From NCBI RefSeq assembly GCF_022385335.1, contig NZ_CP092431.1, positions 9,486,001 through 9,550,000 on the forward strand: a stretch of DNA of 64,000 nt, in the 5' to 3' direction. The notes under the pieces are model-generated. The model saw only the letters and a program-made list of their open reading frames with translations, did no database searches and was not told the DNA's origin. Shown one piece after another: positions 24,350-33,158 of this stretch. This DNA is from Streptomyces deccanensis. Lineage in GTDB: Bacteria; Actinomycetota; Actinomycetes; Streptomycetales; Streptomycetaceae. A program made the translations under genes and the position numbers. Within the stretch, counting starts at the first letter, position 1; each line of letters begins with the position of its first letter.

Positions 24350-26494
24350 GTGGGACGCACCACCAGGCGCAGACGCCCGTCCGGAGCGCGGCGCGCGACC
24401 TCTGCCGCGATCGCGCTGATCCTGGGCGGAGGCGGTCTCGTGGCCGTCAATGTCTACGCGTCGGCCACCGAGGACGGTTCGCCCGACGACGTGGTCGAGC
24501 GGGTCGGCTCCGCCGCCGGCACCATCGACTGCCCGGACGTCGGCAGCGAGCTGACGGAGGTGCCCGAGGGGGCACGGGAAGGCGTCGACCAGGAACTCGC
24601 GGCCCTGGACCAGCAGATAGCCGAGGCCTACCAGCGGCTGCAGAACTCCGTCCAGGCCCAGCAGCAGGACAGCGGGTTCGCCGACAACGCGATCATGAAC
24701 CCGTTGAAGGAGAAGCGGGCGGCGACGATCGAGCGGATCGCGATCGCCATCGACCGCGTCGGGGACCGCCCCGAAGGGCTCGACGCCCTCGCCGCCTGCG
24801 AGCTGCGCCCCGCCGAGGAGCAGAACACCGGCCAGGACGGCGGTCAGAACGGCGGAGAGCAGGACGGCGGGGAACAGGACGGCGCCGGCCAGGACGACGG
24901 CGGTGACCAGGACCAGGGCGGTCAGGGTGACCAGCAGGGCGGGCAGGGGCAGCAGGGCAACGGCGGTCAGGCCGGCAACGGGCCCGTGGCCGCGGACTAC
25001 GCCGACATCAGGTCCGTCCAGCCGAACGCCGGGAACGGTGGCGGGCAGAACGGCTCCACCGGCACCTTCAGCACCGACTGCGGGGTGAACGCGGGCGGCT
25101 TGTTCAACTCGGACAACGTCATCGTCGCCCCCGGCGTCTCCAACGGCGCGCACCACTTCCACGACTACGTCGGCAACCAGGGCAACAACGCGTTCGCCAG
25201 TGACGAGGACCTCGCCGCCGCCGACACCAGCTGTGAGAACCCGGGCGACCGGTCGTCGTACTTCTGGCCCGTGATCCGTCTGCAGAACGGCACCGCCGAG
25301 CAGGACGCCAACGCGCCCGGCGGCGGCATCGAGGGCAACGCCGGTGAGATCGTGACGCCCAAGGAGGTCACGATGACCTTCGTCGGCAGCCCGCGGGGCG
25401 ACGTCGTGGAGATGCCGCGTCTGCTGCGCATCATCACCGGCGACGCCAAGGCCTTCATCAACGGCCCGGCCAACGCCAACGCGTCCTGGAGCTGCACCGG
25501 CTTCGAGGACCGGCAGCTGAAGGACAAGTACCCGCTCTGCCCCTCCGGCAGCGACGTCGTACGCACCTTCAAGTTCCAGAGCTGCTGGGACGGCCGCAAC
25601 ATCGACAGCGCCAACCACCGCACCCATGTGGCCTTCGCCGCCGCGGACGGCAGTTGCGCGGCCGGGTTCAAGGCCATCCCGCAGCTGGTCCAGCGCATCG
25701 TCTACGACGTCGACGCCCCGAGCCTCCAGGACGGCGGCCGTACGACTCCGCTGTTCGCCGTGGACTCCTTCCCCGAGCAGCTCCACAAGGCCGTCACCGA
25801 TCACGGCGACTTCATCAACGTCTTCGACGAGGACCTGATGCGGGCGATGGTGGACTGCATCAACGACGGCCGCGAGTGCGACGCGGCCGACCTCGGCGGC
25901 GACCAGGGTGACGGCGGGGACCAGGGGAATGGCGGCGACGAAGGGAACGGCGGCAACCAAGGGGACGGCGGCGACGAAGGGAACGGCGGCGACCAGGGGC
26001 AGGAACCCGGCCAGGGCCAGGACGACGGCCAGGACCAGGACCAGGACCAGGGTCAGGGTCAGGACCAGTCGGGCAACGGTCAGGGCGACGGCGGTGACCA
26101 GGGGCAGGACCAGGACGAGAACACGGCCGAGCCCAGCGAGACCGCTCAGGCACCCGGTGGCGCGGACGACCAGGCGAACCAGGGCGGCGACAAGGAGCCC
26201 CAGGTCCTCAGCTCGGTGAAGGCGACCCAGCGCGGCAACACCGGCGCCGACGCCGACGCCGGCGACGAGGGCGCGGACGACGCCGGGGACGTCGGCGACG
26301 CGGCCGCGACCCCCGAGCAGACGCCCGCGGCGAACGTGCCGTCGGCCGCCGGGCAGCCCGGCGCACAGGGGTCCGGGTCGGCGACGGGCAGCCTCGCCGA
26401 GACCGGTTCGCAGCTGTGGCCCGCGATGATCGGCGGCGTGGCCGTGCTCGCGGGTGTCGTACTGCTGCGCAGGGTGCGGCGCGGGAACTACTGA
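24350..26494 (+). CDS. Sortase-anchored surface protein with DUF1996 domain
   Basis: The 714-residue product is exported and probably linked to the cell wall. It has a basic N-terminus and signal peptide (about residues 18-40), a Gln/Gly/Asp-rich linker (about 160-210), a DUF1996 domain (about 220-510) with [33 protein letters not shown] and [23 protein letters not shown] blocks and conserved His and Cys residues, a second long linker of [17 protein letters not shown] repeats (about 515-590), then LAETG at about 681-685, a hydrophobic helix and [13 protein letters not shown] fits the class E sortase motif of Streptomyces. The GTG start has TAGGAG six bases upstream. The function of DUF1996 is unknown; fungal and actinobacterial members are secreted. 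Confidence 0.9.
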   Translation: MGRTTRRRRPSGARRATSAAIALILGGGGLVAVNVYASATEDGSPDDVVERVGSAAGTIDCPDVGSELTEVPEGAREGVDQELAALDQQIAEAYQRLQNSVQAQQQDSGFADNAIMNPLKEKRAATIERIAIAIDRVGDRPEGLDALAACELRPAEEQNTGQDGGQNGGEQDGGEQDGAGQDDGGDQDQGGQGDQQGGQGQQGNGGQAGNGPVAADYADIRSVQPNAGNGGGQNGSTGTFSTDCGVNAGGLFNSDNVIVAPGVSNGAHHFHDYVGNQGNNAFASDEDLAAADTSCENPGDRSSYFWPVIRLQNGTAEQDANAPGGGIEGNAGEIVTPKEVTMTFVGSPRGDVVEMPRLLRIITGDAKAFINGPANANASWSCTGFEDRQLKDKYPLCPSGSDVVRTFKFQSCWDGRNIDSANHRTHVAFAAADGSCAAGFKAIPQLVQRIVYDVDAPSLQDGGRTTPLFAVDSFPEQLHKAVTDHGDFINVFDEDLMRAMVDCINDGRECDAADLGGDQGDGGDQGNGGDEGNGGNQGDGGDEGNGGDQGQEPGQGQDDGQDQDQDQGQGQDQSGNGQGDGGDQGQDQDENTAEPSETAQAPGGADDQANQGGDKEPQVLSSVKATQRGNTGADADAGDEGADDAGDVGDAAATPEQTPAANVPSAAGQPGAQGSGSATGSLAETGSQLWPAMIGGVAVLAGVVLLRRVRRGNY

Positions 26495-26846
26495 TCCGTA
26501 CCGCCGACGGATGCGGTTGCCGCCGGGCGACGTCGCGGCGGCCGCCGTGGTCCTCGCCCAGGCGGCCCCCGCTCGCCGCGCCCCCGATTCCGCCCCGGCG
26601 ACGGGGAACACCTCGCCCGCCGGGCGAACCGGAAGGTGACCCCGGTGCGTCAACCAGCTGTGGGGCCGGTAGTTTTCACGCACCCACCGACGGTGCGACC
26701 GATGCTTTCGCGCCAGCTCCAGGGCGGTGGTCACGAAGTGAAATCGATCTCTGCCTGCGCCCGAGAATCACCTGTCGCGGCATCGAGATTCGGCCGTACA
26801 CTGACAATTCGTAAGCATGCGGGTGGAGTTGACGGGGGGATCCGAG
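26495..26846 (+). other. Intergenic region, no gene seen
   Basis: This 352-base stretch follows the DUF1996 gene. The first half is GC-rich with several short dyads (for example GCCGCCGGGCG/CGCCCGCCGGGCG) that may end transcription. The second half is AT-richer (from about 26660) and likely carries the promoter of the membrane protein gene at 26847; TACACT near 26797 could be a -10 element. No convincing reading frame or RNA gene was found. Confidence 0.4.
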
Positions 26847-28427
26847 ATGTCCGGGGATCAGTACGGTGTAAGAGACCAGGACGGGTGGAGTCACAGCTTC
26901 GTCGTGCCGCCGATGCCGTCGGCGCCGCCCCCCGGCCCCGCGGACGGCTGGCGGGCCGTCGGGGTGGGCCTGCTGAACCTCAGCGGTCTGGGGCTCGGCT
27001 ACGCGCTGATGCGCCGCCCGCTGCTCACCCTGCTCTGCTGGGCGGCCACCGGGCTGCTGCTCTTCTCGGTCCTGCCGGCCGACCCTGACGGCGTCTCGGG
27101 CACCACCCTGACCGTCTACGGCCTCTTCCTCCTCCTCGCGGCCGCCCACGGCGCCTTCCTGGGCCTGCGCAACCGCCTGGTGTGGCCCGCGAAGTCCCCG
27201 CTGGCCATCGTGCTCGGCGTCCTCCTCCTCGGCGTACCCGTCGCGAGCGGTCTGCTGTACGAGACCGCGCGGAAGGAAGCCGTCGAGGAGATGCTCCTGG
27301 ACCGGCTGGCGAAGGCCGACGAACTCGTGGACAAGGCCTCCGGCGAGTCCTTCTCGACGACCCAGTCCGAGTACCGCAGGGCGCTCTCCGCCTACGACGA
27401 CCTCAGCACCGACCACCCCGACTCCCGGGCCGCGGAGAAGGTGCCGGACCGGCTGAAGACCTTCTACACGGCGGTCGGCGCCCCGTACGAGAAGCAGCAG
27501 TACTGCGAGGCGGTCGCTCCCCTCGAATACCTGCGGACGGTCCCACAGACCGTGAGCAAGCAGGATCTCGGCTCGCTGGCCGGCTGGCCCGACGACCGGC
27601 TCGCCACCTCGCTGTACGAGTGCGCCTCGGAAAGCCTGGAGGGCGACACCGAGGGCTGGCAGGACCAGTTCAGCGACCTCCTCACCACGTTCCCCGACTC
27701 CGATCAGGCGGCGAAGGTCGGACCCGACGTCGAGGCGGCCGTCGACAAGGCGGTCAAGGCCGTCGGCGGGGACGACCCGTGCACCGCCGTGGACCAGCTG
27801 GAGACGCTCGGCTCCCAGGTCAAGGCGCTGCCGGGGGAGAAGGCCGGAGTGGCCGACGCCCTCACCGCCGCCTCGGGGAAGGCCGAGAACGCCGCCTCCG
27901 CGGGTGTCTACACCTGCGGTGTCGACCAGTACAAGGACGGTGAGTTCGCCGAGGCGGTGACGTCGATGAACGACTTCGTCGACGCCAACAAGAACCACAA
28001 GAACGCGCCGCGCGCCAAGAAGATAGCGATCGCCGCCGAGATCGCGCAGGAGGTCCCGGAGGCGGGCAAGAAGCTGCCCACCACCCGGACCGGCGGCAGC
28101 ATCTCCGTCACGGTCAAGAACGACAGCCCCGACGAGATCCAGGTCATGTACACCGGCCCGGTGACCGGCACCTTCACCCTGAAGGGCTGCTCCACCTGCA
28201 CCAGCTACGACTGGAGCAGCACCCTGGTCTCCAGCTTCAAGCCGTGCAGCGGCAACGACAAGTATCCGCAGCGCACGATCAGCCTGCCGGTCGGCACCAC
28301 GTACTTCCTGCACAAGCCGAAGGGCGACAACGCCTCCAGCGCCGCCTCCGACACGGCCAAGCTGGAGTCCGGCTACATCTACACAGAGTGCGCCTACGTG
28401 ACCTCGGGCTACGGGCTGAACTCCTGA
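26847..28427 (+). CDS. Hypothetical membrane protein with N-terminal helices and large soluble tail
   Basis: The product has 526 residues from the ATG at 26847 (GGGGGG seven bases upstream). An N-terminal section of about 140 residues holds four hydrophobic segments (VGLLNLSGLGLGYALM, LLTLLCWAATGLLLFSVLP, LTVYGLFLLLAAAHGAFLGL, LAIVLGVLLLGVPVASGLLY). The remaining part is helical with TPR-like spacing (YRRALSAYDDLSTDHPDSRAAEKVPD, FSDLLTTFPDSDQAAK, AEAVTSMNDFVDANKNHKNAPRAKK) and Cys residues. A C-terminal beta domain (SVTVKNDSPDEIQVMYTGPV) includes CSTCTSYDWSS. I do not recognise a named family. The tail likely lies outside the cell, where the Cys could form disulfides. Confidence 0.75.
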   Translation: MSGDQYGVRDQDGWSHSFVVPPMPSAPPPGPADGWRAVGVGLLNLSGLGLGYALMRRPLLTLLCWAATGLLLFSVLPADPDGVSGTTLTVYGLFLLLAAAHGAFLGLRNRLVWPAKSPLAIVLGVLLLGVPVASGLLYETARKEAVEEMLLDRLAKADELVDKASGESFSTTQSEYRRALSAYDDLSTDHPDSRAAEKVPDRLKTFYTAVGAPYEKQQYCEAVAPLEYLRTVPQTVSKQDLGSLAGWPDDRLATSLYECASESLEGDTEGWQDQFSDLLTTFPDSDQAAKVGPDVEAAVDKAVKAVGGDDPCTAVDQLETLGSQVKALPGEKAGVADALTAASGKAENAASAGVYTCGVDQYKDGEFAEAVTSMNDFVDANKNHKNAPRAKKIAIAAEIAQEVPEAGKKLPTTRTGGSISVTVKNDSPDEIQVMYTGPVTGTFTLKGCSTCTSYDWSSTLVSSFKPCSGNDKYPQRTISLPVGTTYFLHKPKGDNASSAASDTAKLESGYIYTECAYVTSGYGLNS

Positions 28428-28449
28428 CACGCACCCGGGCACGGTGACC

Positions 28450-28482
28450 GAGGGCCGCGGCGGCTCAGCCCCTGCGGCCCTC
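28450..28482. terminator. Hairpin between convergent genes
   Basis: GAGGGCCGC at 28450-28458 pairs with GCGGCCCTC at 28474-28482 across a 15-base loop. It lies between the membrane protein gene and the end of the SRPBCC gene, overlapping the last codons of the latter. Confidence 0.5.
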
Positions 28483-28929
28483 CACCCACCCGGCGACCTC
28501 GTCCAGGTCCTTCGCGATGGCCCTGCGTACGGCGCGGGCGCCGATGGGGCCCATGACCCTCGCGAGCAGACCCGCCACGGAGCCGGTCGGCCGGGCGGAG
28601 AACGTCATCAGGACCGTCGTCGACTCCGGCCCGTCGGCCCGCAGCACCCACTCCGAGACATAGCGGGAGCCGTGCGACTCGGCCTCCACCACATAGCGCT
28701 CGGGCGGCTCGCTGACGGTCACCCACATCTCCTCGGTGGCGTCCTTGCCGAACATACGACGGGTCTCCCGCCACCGGGTGCCCACCCCGAAGCCCCCGTC
28801 CGTGAGGACCTCGACCCTCGTGACACCGCTGAGCATCCGTTCCATACCGCCGAGGTCCGTCAGGGCCTCCCACACCCGGCCCTGGGAAGCGGCCACCCGG
28901 CGCTCGACGACGACACTTCTGCTGGTCAT
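28465..28929 (-). CDS. SRPBCC/polyketide-cyclase-like protein
   Basis: The 154-residue product starts MTSRSVVVERRVAASQGRVWEALTDLGGMERML, the typical opening of START-like SRPBCC proteins, which hold a hydrophobic ligand in a helix-grip pocket. Further family features are the strands FGVGTRWRETRRMFG, EEMWVTVSEPPERYVVEAES and TTVLMTFSARPTG, and the long C-terminal helix AVRRAIAKDLDEVAGWVEG. GGGAGG lies very close to this ATG; an ATG three codons upstream (28938) would make MGGMTSR and cannot be excluded. It is a single gene and its ligand is unknown. Confidence 0.85.
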   Translation of the reverse strand: MTSRSVVVERRVAASQGRVWEALTDLGGMERMLSGVTRVEVLTDGGFGVGTRWRETRRMFGKDATEEMWVTVSEPPERYVVEAESHGSRYVSEWVLRADGPESTTVLMTFSARPTGSVAGLLARVMGPIGARAVRRAIAKDLDEVAGWVEGRRG

Positions 28930-29238
28930 GCCTCCCATGAAAGCACCGGGCACCGGCGTCCGCCCCAGGACGGCCACCGGGCCGGCGCCCGCCCCGGCCC
29001 GCGCGCCAGGTTCCGTAACCAGGGTGCGTAGTTCTACGGACGACCGGGCGGGAGGGGTTCTGCGAGGGTTGGATCTTCAGGTGCGGCCGGGTTCCGTGCG
29101 GCCGCATGGAAGGGATCCGGCCGTGGGTATCCCTCCTCCACGCGTTCGACCACGACATCCCTCCGCCCCGCCCCGCGGCCCCGTGGGGCGACCCGGCTCC
29201 GCCGCCGCACCCCGTCCACCACGACCGAGGAGAACCCG

Positions 29239-30255
29239 ATGACCGAACGCCCCGAGGGTGCGCCGCCACAGCCACAGCCGCAGGACCAGCCGTCCGCGTC
29301 CCCGCCCGGGCAGGCCCCGCCGCAGACACCCACCCAGGCCGAGATACCCGCCCAGCCGGCACCGGCCCCGGCCCAGAACCCGGCTCCGGCTCCGGCGCAG
29401 GCCCAGGCACCTACGCAGGCGGCAGTCCCGAGCGCCTACCCCTACCCGAACCCGCAGTCCCCGGCGCCGCACCCCCAGCCCCCGGCCGGCTACGGCCCTC
29501 CGGTCGCCGCCACGACCGCCCAGGCCAACCCGTACGGCCAGCCGCCGGGTGGCTACCCGTCCGGTGGCTACCCGCCGGGCGGCTACCCGCCCCTCGGGGC
29601 ACCGCCCGCCACCGGTGCCGGGGGGCGTGCCGTGCTGTGGGCACTGGTCGGCGCGGCGGTGGCCTCGGCCGCCTGGGCCGGCGGGGTCTTCCTGCTCGGC
29701 AAGGACGACACCGAGGCGGACCTGCGCGGCTACCGGGCCAAGTCGGACATCTGCCCGTCGGTGGACTACTCGTCGTTCAAGAACGAGTACCCGGAGGAGG
29801 ACGACGCCCCGGTCAACAACTCCCTGAAGCACGCGGCCATCGACCAGAGCTACTGCAGCATCTCCCTCAAGGAGTCCTCATCCTCCACCATCTCCGACGC
29901 GTACTTCTCGGTCCAGATGGACCTGCACAAGAAGACCGACCCGGGCCCCGAGTTCACCGCCCTGTGGTCCGAGTACGACCAGCGCTACGACGACTACGAG
30001 GTCGAGAAGGTCGACGGCTTCGGCGACGAGGCGTACCTCATCACCGAGGACACCACCTCGGGCGACGACACCAGCGGCAGCCGGTCGGCCACCCTCGCGG
30101 TGCGCGACGGCTGGATGACGTACGAGATGCGGTGGAGCGCCTACGGCTCCAGCTACGACAACGTGAGCATGCCGGACGTCGACGAGGTCGTGGAGTGGCT
30201 CAAGAACGACACGAACGCGACCTTGGACAACCTGCGGGAGTCCGACGGGATCTGA
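29239..30255 (+). CDS. Pro/Gln-rich single-pass membrane protein
   Basis: This 338-residue protein of unknown function has a ribosome site GAGGAG five bases before the ATG. The first 130 residues are a cytoplasmic Pro/Gln/Ala-rich tail, ending in YGQPPGGYPSGGYPPGGYPP-type repeats. A single membrane helix (AVLWALVGAAVASAAWAGGVFLLG, about 133-156) follows, then a soluble domain outside the cell with two Cys (SDICPSVDYSSF, QSYCSISLKESSS) and a beta-rich fold. The layout resembles Streptomyces membrane proteins whose Pro-rich tail interacts with cytoplasmic partners. No enzymatic motif is visible. Confidence 0.78.
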   Translation: MTERPEGAPPQPQPQDQPSASPPGQAPPQTPTQAEIPAQPAPAPAQNPAPAPAQAQAPTQAAVPSAYPYPNPQSPAPHPQPPAGYGPPVAATTAQANPYGQPPGGYPSGGYPPGGYPPLGAPPATGAGGRAVLWALVGAAVASAAWAGGVFLLGKDDTEADLRGYRAKSDICPSVDYSSFKNEYPEEDDAPVNNSLKHAAIDQSYCSISLKESSSSTISDAYFSVQMDLHKKTDPGPEFTALWSEYDQRYDDYEVEKVDGFGDEAYLITEDTTSGDDTSGSRSATLAVRDGWMTYEMRWSAYGSSYDNVSMPDVDEVVEWLKNDTNATLDNLRESDGI

Positions 30256-30261
30256 CGCGGA

Positions 30262-30293
30262 CGGAGGCGGGGCGTGTCGCGCCACCGCCTCCG
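30262..30293. terminator. Hairpin between convergent genes
   Basis: CGGAGGCGG at 30262-30270 pairs with CCGCCTCCG at 30285-30293 across a 14-base loop, between the Pro-rich membrane protein gene and the cupin gene. It is a likely bidirectional terminator. Confidence 0.6.
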
Positions 30294-30316
30294 CTCCCTC
30301 GCGCACCCGGACCGGC

Positions 30317-30682
30317 TCAGTCCCCCTTCGCCTTCGCGTAGTCCTGGGCCATCTGGCCGGCGAAGTCGTACAGCAGGCACTGCTCGTCGCCCACGACCCA
30401 CGCGTCGTGTCCCGGCGGACACACGAAGGTGTCGCCCGGTCCGACCTCGCCCTCGCCGCCGTCGTCCATACGGATGTGCATGCGTCCCTGGACCACGTAG
30501 CCGTTGTGGTGGACCTGGCAGCTCTCCGTGCCCGCGATGGGGGCGACGGACTCCGACCAGCGCCAGCCCGGCTCGAACGTGGCCACGGCGAAGTCGAGCC
30601 CGGTGAGGTGCACGGCCTCCAGGTGACCCCGGGGGAAGTCGCGCCGCTCGTCCGGCTTCTCGACCGACTTGATCTCCAGCAT
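30317..30682 (-). CDS. Cupin-domain protein
   Basis: This 121-residue single-domain cupin begins MLEIKSVEKPDERRDFPRGH with GGAGCC just before the ATG. The conserved cupin strands are visible: ATFEPGWRWSESVAPIAGTESCQVHHNGYVVQGRMHIRMDDG forms the first motif with His residues, and GPGDTFVCPPGHDAWVVGD the second. Such small cupins bind a metal or a small ligand; the pattern HHNGYVVQG is common in stand-alone actinobacterial cupins of unknown role. It is cytoplasmic and apparently single-gene, divergent from the MMPL transporter. Confidence 0.9.
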   Translation of the reverse strand: MLEIKSVEKPDERRDFPRGHLEAVHLTGLDFAVATFEPGWRWSESVAPIAGTESCQVHHNGYVVQGRMHIRMDDGGEGEVGPGDTFVCPPGHDAWVVGDEQCLLYDFAGQMAQDYAKAKGD

Positions 30683-30831
30683 GACGGCTCCTTCCGTTCC
30701 GTCCCACCCCCCTCATCGTCCGCCTGTCAAGCCGGGGCCGCCAACCGGGGGACCGGCTCCCTCCTGAGGTGCCGGGCCACCGGCGCCGTCGTGTAATGAG
30801 GGCCGGAGATCGCTTCCGCGTGGGAGAGACG

Positions 30832-33126
30832 ATGCGCTCAGGTCGTACCGCTGGGAAGGGCGAGGCCGAGGCCGCCGGGGGCGTGCTGCGGCGGCTCGGC
30901 GAGTGGTGCGCCCGGCACTTCGTGATCGTCGTCGTCGCCTGGCTGGTCGCCCTCGCGGCGGTGCAGGTGCTGAACCGGTCCTACGGCGGCGACTACTCGG
31001 ACAACTTCTCCCTGCCGGGCGTGCAGTCCCAGAAGGGCCTGGACGTGCTCAAGGAGCACGATCCGGCCGCCGGCGGCTACGGCAGCCAGATCGTCCTGCA
31101 CGACGAGGACAAGGCGCTGACCTCGCTCGGCTCCCAGATGTCCGAGACGGTCGACGACCTGCAGAAACTGCCGCACGTGCTGTCCGTCCAGAACCCGCTG
31201 GACGCGTCCTCCGGCCAGTCGTCGCAGTCGTCGGGCCAGTCGCAGCAGCCGAACGTCGGCCCCCTGTCCTCCGACCAGAAGACGGCGTACATCACGATCC
31301 GCTTCGACGTGCAGCCCTCCACCCTCGGGGACGGCTATCTCGACGGCGTGGACGACTCGGTCCAGCCGCTGCGGTCGGCGGGCGCCGAGGTCGAGTACGG
31401 CGGACCGCTCGGCGAGCTGGCCCGTCCCGCCGCCGACGACCGGGTGAGCGAGCTGATCGGCTTCGCGGTCGCGATCGTCGTCCTGCTGGTCGGCTTCGGC
31501 AGCGTCATCGCCGCCGGACTTCCCCTGGTGACCGCGTTGCTGAGCGTCATCGGCGGCCTCGCCTGTCTCGGTCTCCTGGCCGCCGCGTTCACGTTCGCGA
31601 CCGTCTCGCCGACCCTGGCGACGATGATCGGAATCGGTGTCGGCATCGACTACGCGCTGTTCCTGAGCACCCGTCACCGGCAGAACCTCATGGACGGCGA
31701 CGACCCGGTACGGGCGGCCGGCCGCGCCGCCTCGACCAGCGGTCACGCCGTCCTCGTCTCCGGGTGCACGGTGATCGTCGCGCTCGCCGGGCTGTACGCG
31801 TCCGGGGTGAGCTTCATCGGCAAACTCGGGCTCGCCGCCGCCGTCACCGTCGTCTCCGCGATCATCGGCGCGCTCACGCTGGTCCCGGCCCTGCTCGGTC
31901 TCATCGGCAGACGCATCGACCGCTACCACGTGCGCAAGCCCGTCGCCGAGACCGGCGCCGACACCGGGGAGGAGATCACCGGCACCTGGCACCGCTACGC
32001 CCAGCGCGTCGAGCACCACCCGTGGCGGTTCCTGTCGGCCGGTGTCCTGGCCGTCGCGATCCTCGCGATCCCCACCTTCTCCATGCAGCTCGGCCATATC
32101 GGCGACGGCGCCGACCCCACCTCGTTCACCGACCGCCGCGCCTACGACCTGATGACGGACGCCTTCGGCCCGGGCTCCAACGGTCCGCTCACCGTCGTCA
32201 TCGACCAGAGCTCGGTCCCCTCCTCGGACCGGCAGAGTCTGCAGAGCACCGCGCAGAAGAACCTCGACGCGGTCGACGGAGCGTACGCGGTCACCCCGCT
32301 CACCCCCACCCAGGACGGGGACGTCCTCGTCGGCACGGTCTACTCCGAAAAGTCACCGCAGAACGCCGACACCACCGACCTGACGAACCGCCTCGTCGAC
32401 GACACCCTCCCCGCCTCGGTCTCCGGCACAGGGGCGAAGGGCTACGTCACCGGGACCACGGCCTCCCAGGTCGACTTCCGGGACATCGTGGCGAGCCGGC
32501 TGCCCATCATCATCGCCGTGGTCGTCGGCCTCGCCTTCCTGATCATCCTGGCCGTCTTCCGCGGCCTTCTGGTCGCGGTGAAGGCGGCGGTGCTCAACGT
32601 GCTGTCCATCGCGGCCTCGTACGGCGTCGTCGTCGCCGTCTTCCAGTGGGGCTGGGGCGGGCCCGCCCTGGGCGTCAACGGCAAGGTGCCCATCGAGAGC
32701 TATGTCCCGATGATGATGTTCGCCATCATCTTCGGACTCAGCATGGACTACGAGATCTTCCTGCTCTCCCGCGTCCACGAGGCCTGGGCGCGCACCGGCG
32801 ACGCCCGTGCCTCCGTGGCCCACGCGCTGGAGATCACGGCCCGGGTCATCACCTGCGCGGCCCTGATCATGGTCAGTGTCTTCGCCGCGTTCATCGTCAG
32901 CGACAACATCGTGGTCAAGATGCTGGGGCTGGGGCTCGCCGTCAGCGTCCTCATCGACGCCACGGTCGTCCGCCTGCTCATGGTGCCCGCGGTGATGACC
33001 CTCCTGGGCCGCCACGCCTGGTGGACCCCGCACTGGCTGGACCGGATCATGCCGCACATCGACGCGGAGGGGACCACGGCGAAGCGGTCGGTCCCGACGG
33101 GGCGGGACCGACCGCTCGACAGCTGA
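30832..33126 (+). CDS. MMPL-family transporter
   Basis: This 764-residue RND-type membrane transporter belongs to the MMPL family, which exports lipids and hydrophobic compounds. The ATG at 30832 was chosen for its GGGAGAG three bases before; a frame-open ATG at 30769 has no such site. The architecture is two halves, each with one helix ([33 protein letters not shown]), a large extracellular loop and five more helices. The proton-relay segment in each half is visible as [17 protein letters not shown] and [18 protein letters not shown]. The first loop has a Ser/Gln-rich insertion ([14 protein letters not shown]). No regulator is adjacent; substrate unknown. Confidence 0.93.
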   Translation: MRSGRTAGKGEAEAAGGVLRRLGEWCARHFVIVVVAWLVALAAVQVLNRSYGGDYSDNFSLPGVQSQKGLDVLKEHDPAAGGYGSQIVLHDEDKALTSLGSQMSETVDDLQKLPHVLSVQNPLDASSGQSSQSSGQSQQPNVGPLSSDQKTAYITIRFDVQPSTLGDGYLDGVDDSVQPLRSAGAEVEYGGPLGELARPAADDRVSELIGFAVAIVVLLVGFGSVIAAGLPLVTALLSVIGGLACLGLLAAAFTFATVSPTLATMIGIGVGIDYALFLSTRHRQNLMDGDDPVRAAGRAASTSGHAVLVSGCTVIVALAGLYASGVSFIGKLGLAAAVTVVSAIIGALTLVPALLGLIGRRIDRYHVRKPVAETGADTGEEITGTWHRYAQRVEHHPWRFLSAGVLAVAILAIPTFSMQLGHIGDGADPTSFTDRRAYDLMTDAFGPGSNGPLTVVIDQSSVPSSDRQSLQSTAQKNLDAVDGAYAVTPLTPTQDGDVLVGTVYSEKSPQNADTTDLTNRLVDDTLPASVSGTGAKGYVTGTTASQVDFRDIVASRLPIIIAVVVGLAFLIILAVFRGLLVAVKAAVLNVLSIAASYGVVVAVFQWGWGGPALGVNGKVPIESYVPMMMFAIIFGLSMDYEIFLLSRVHEAWARTGDARASVAHALEITARVITCAALIMVSVFAAFIVSDNIVVKMLGLGLAVSVLIDATVVRLLMVPAVMTLLGRHAWWTPHWLDRIMPHIDAEGTTAKRSVPTGRDRPLDS

Positions 33127-33158
33127 CCGACCTCAGCCACAAGGGCTTCGACGGTGCG

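Noticed and set aside
25900..26110. GC-rich repeated DNA in the DUF1996 gene as a separate repeat element
   Set aside because: The repeats encode the Gly/Asp/Gln linker in frame and vary in codon use; they are protein low complexity.
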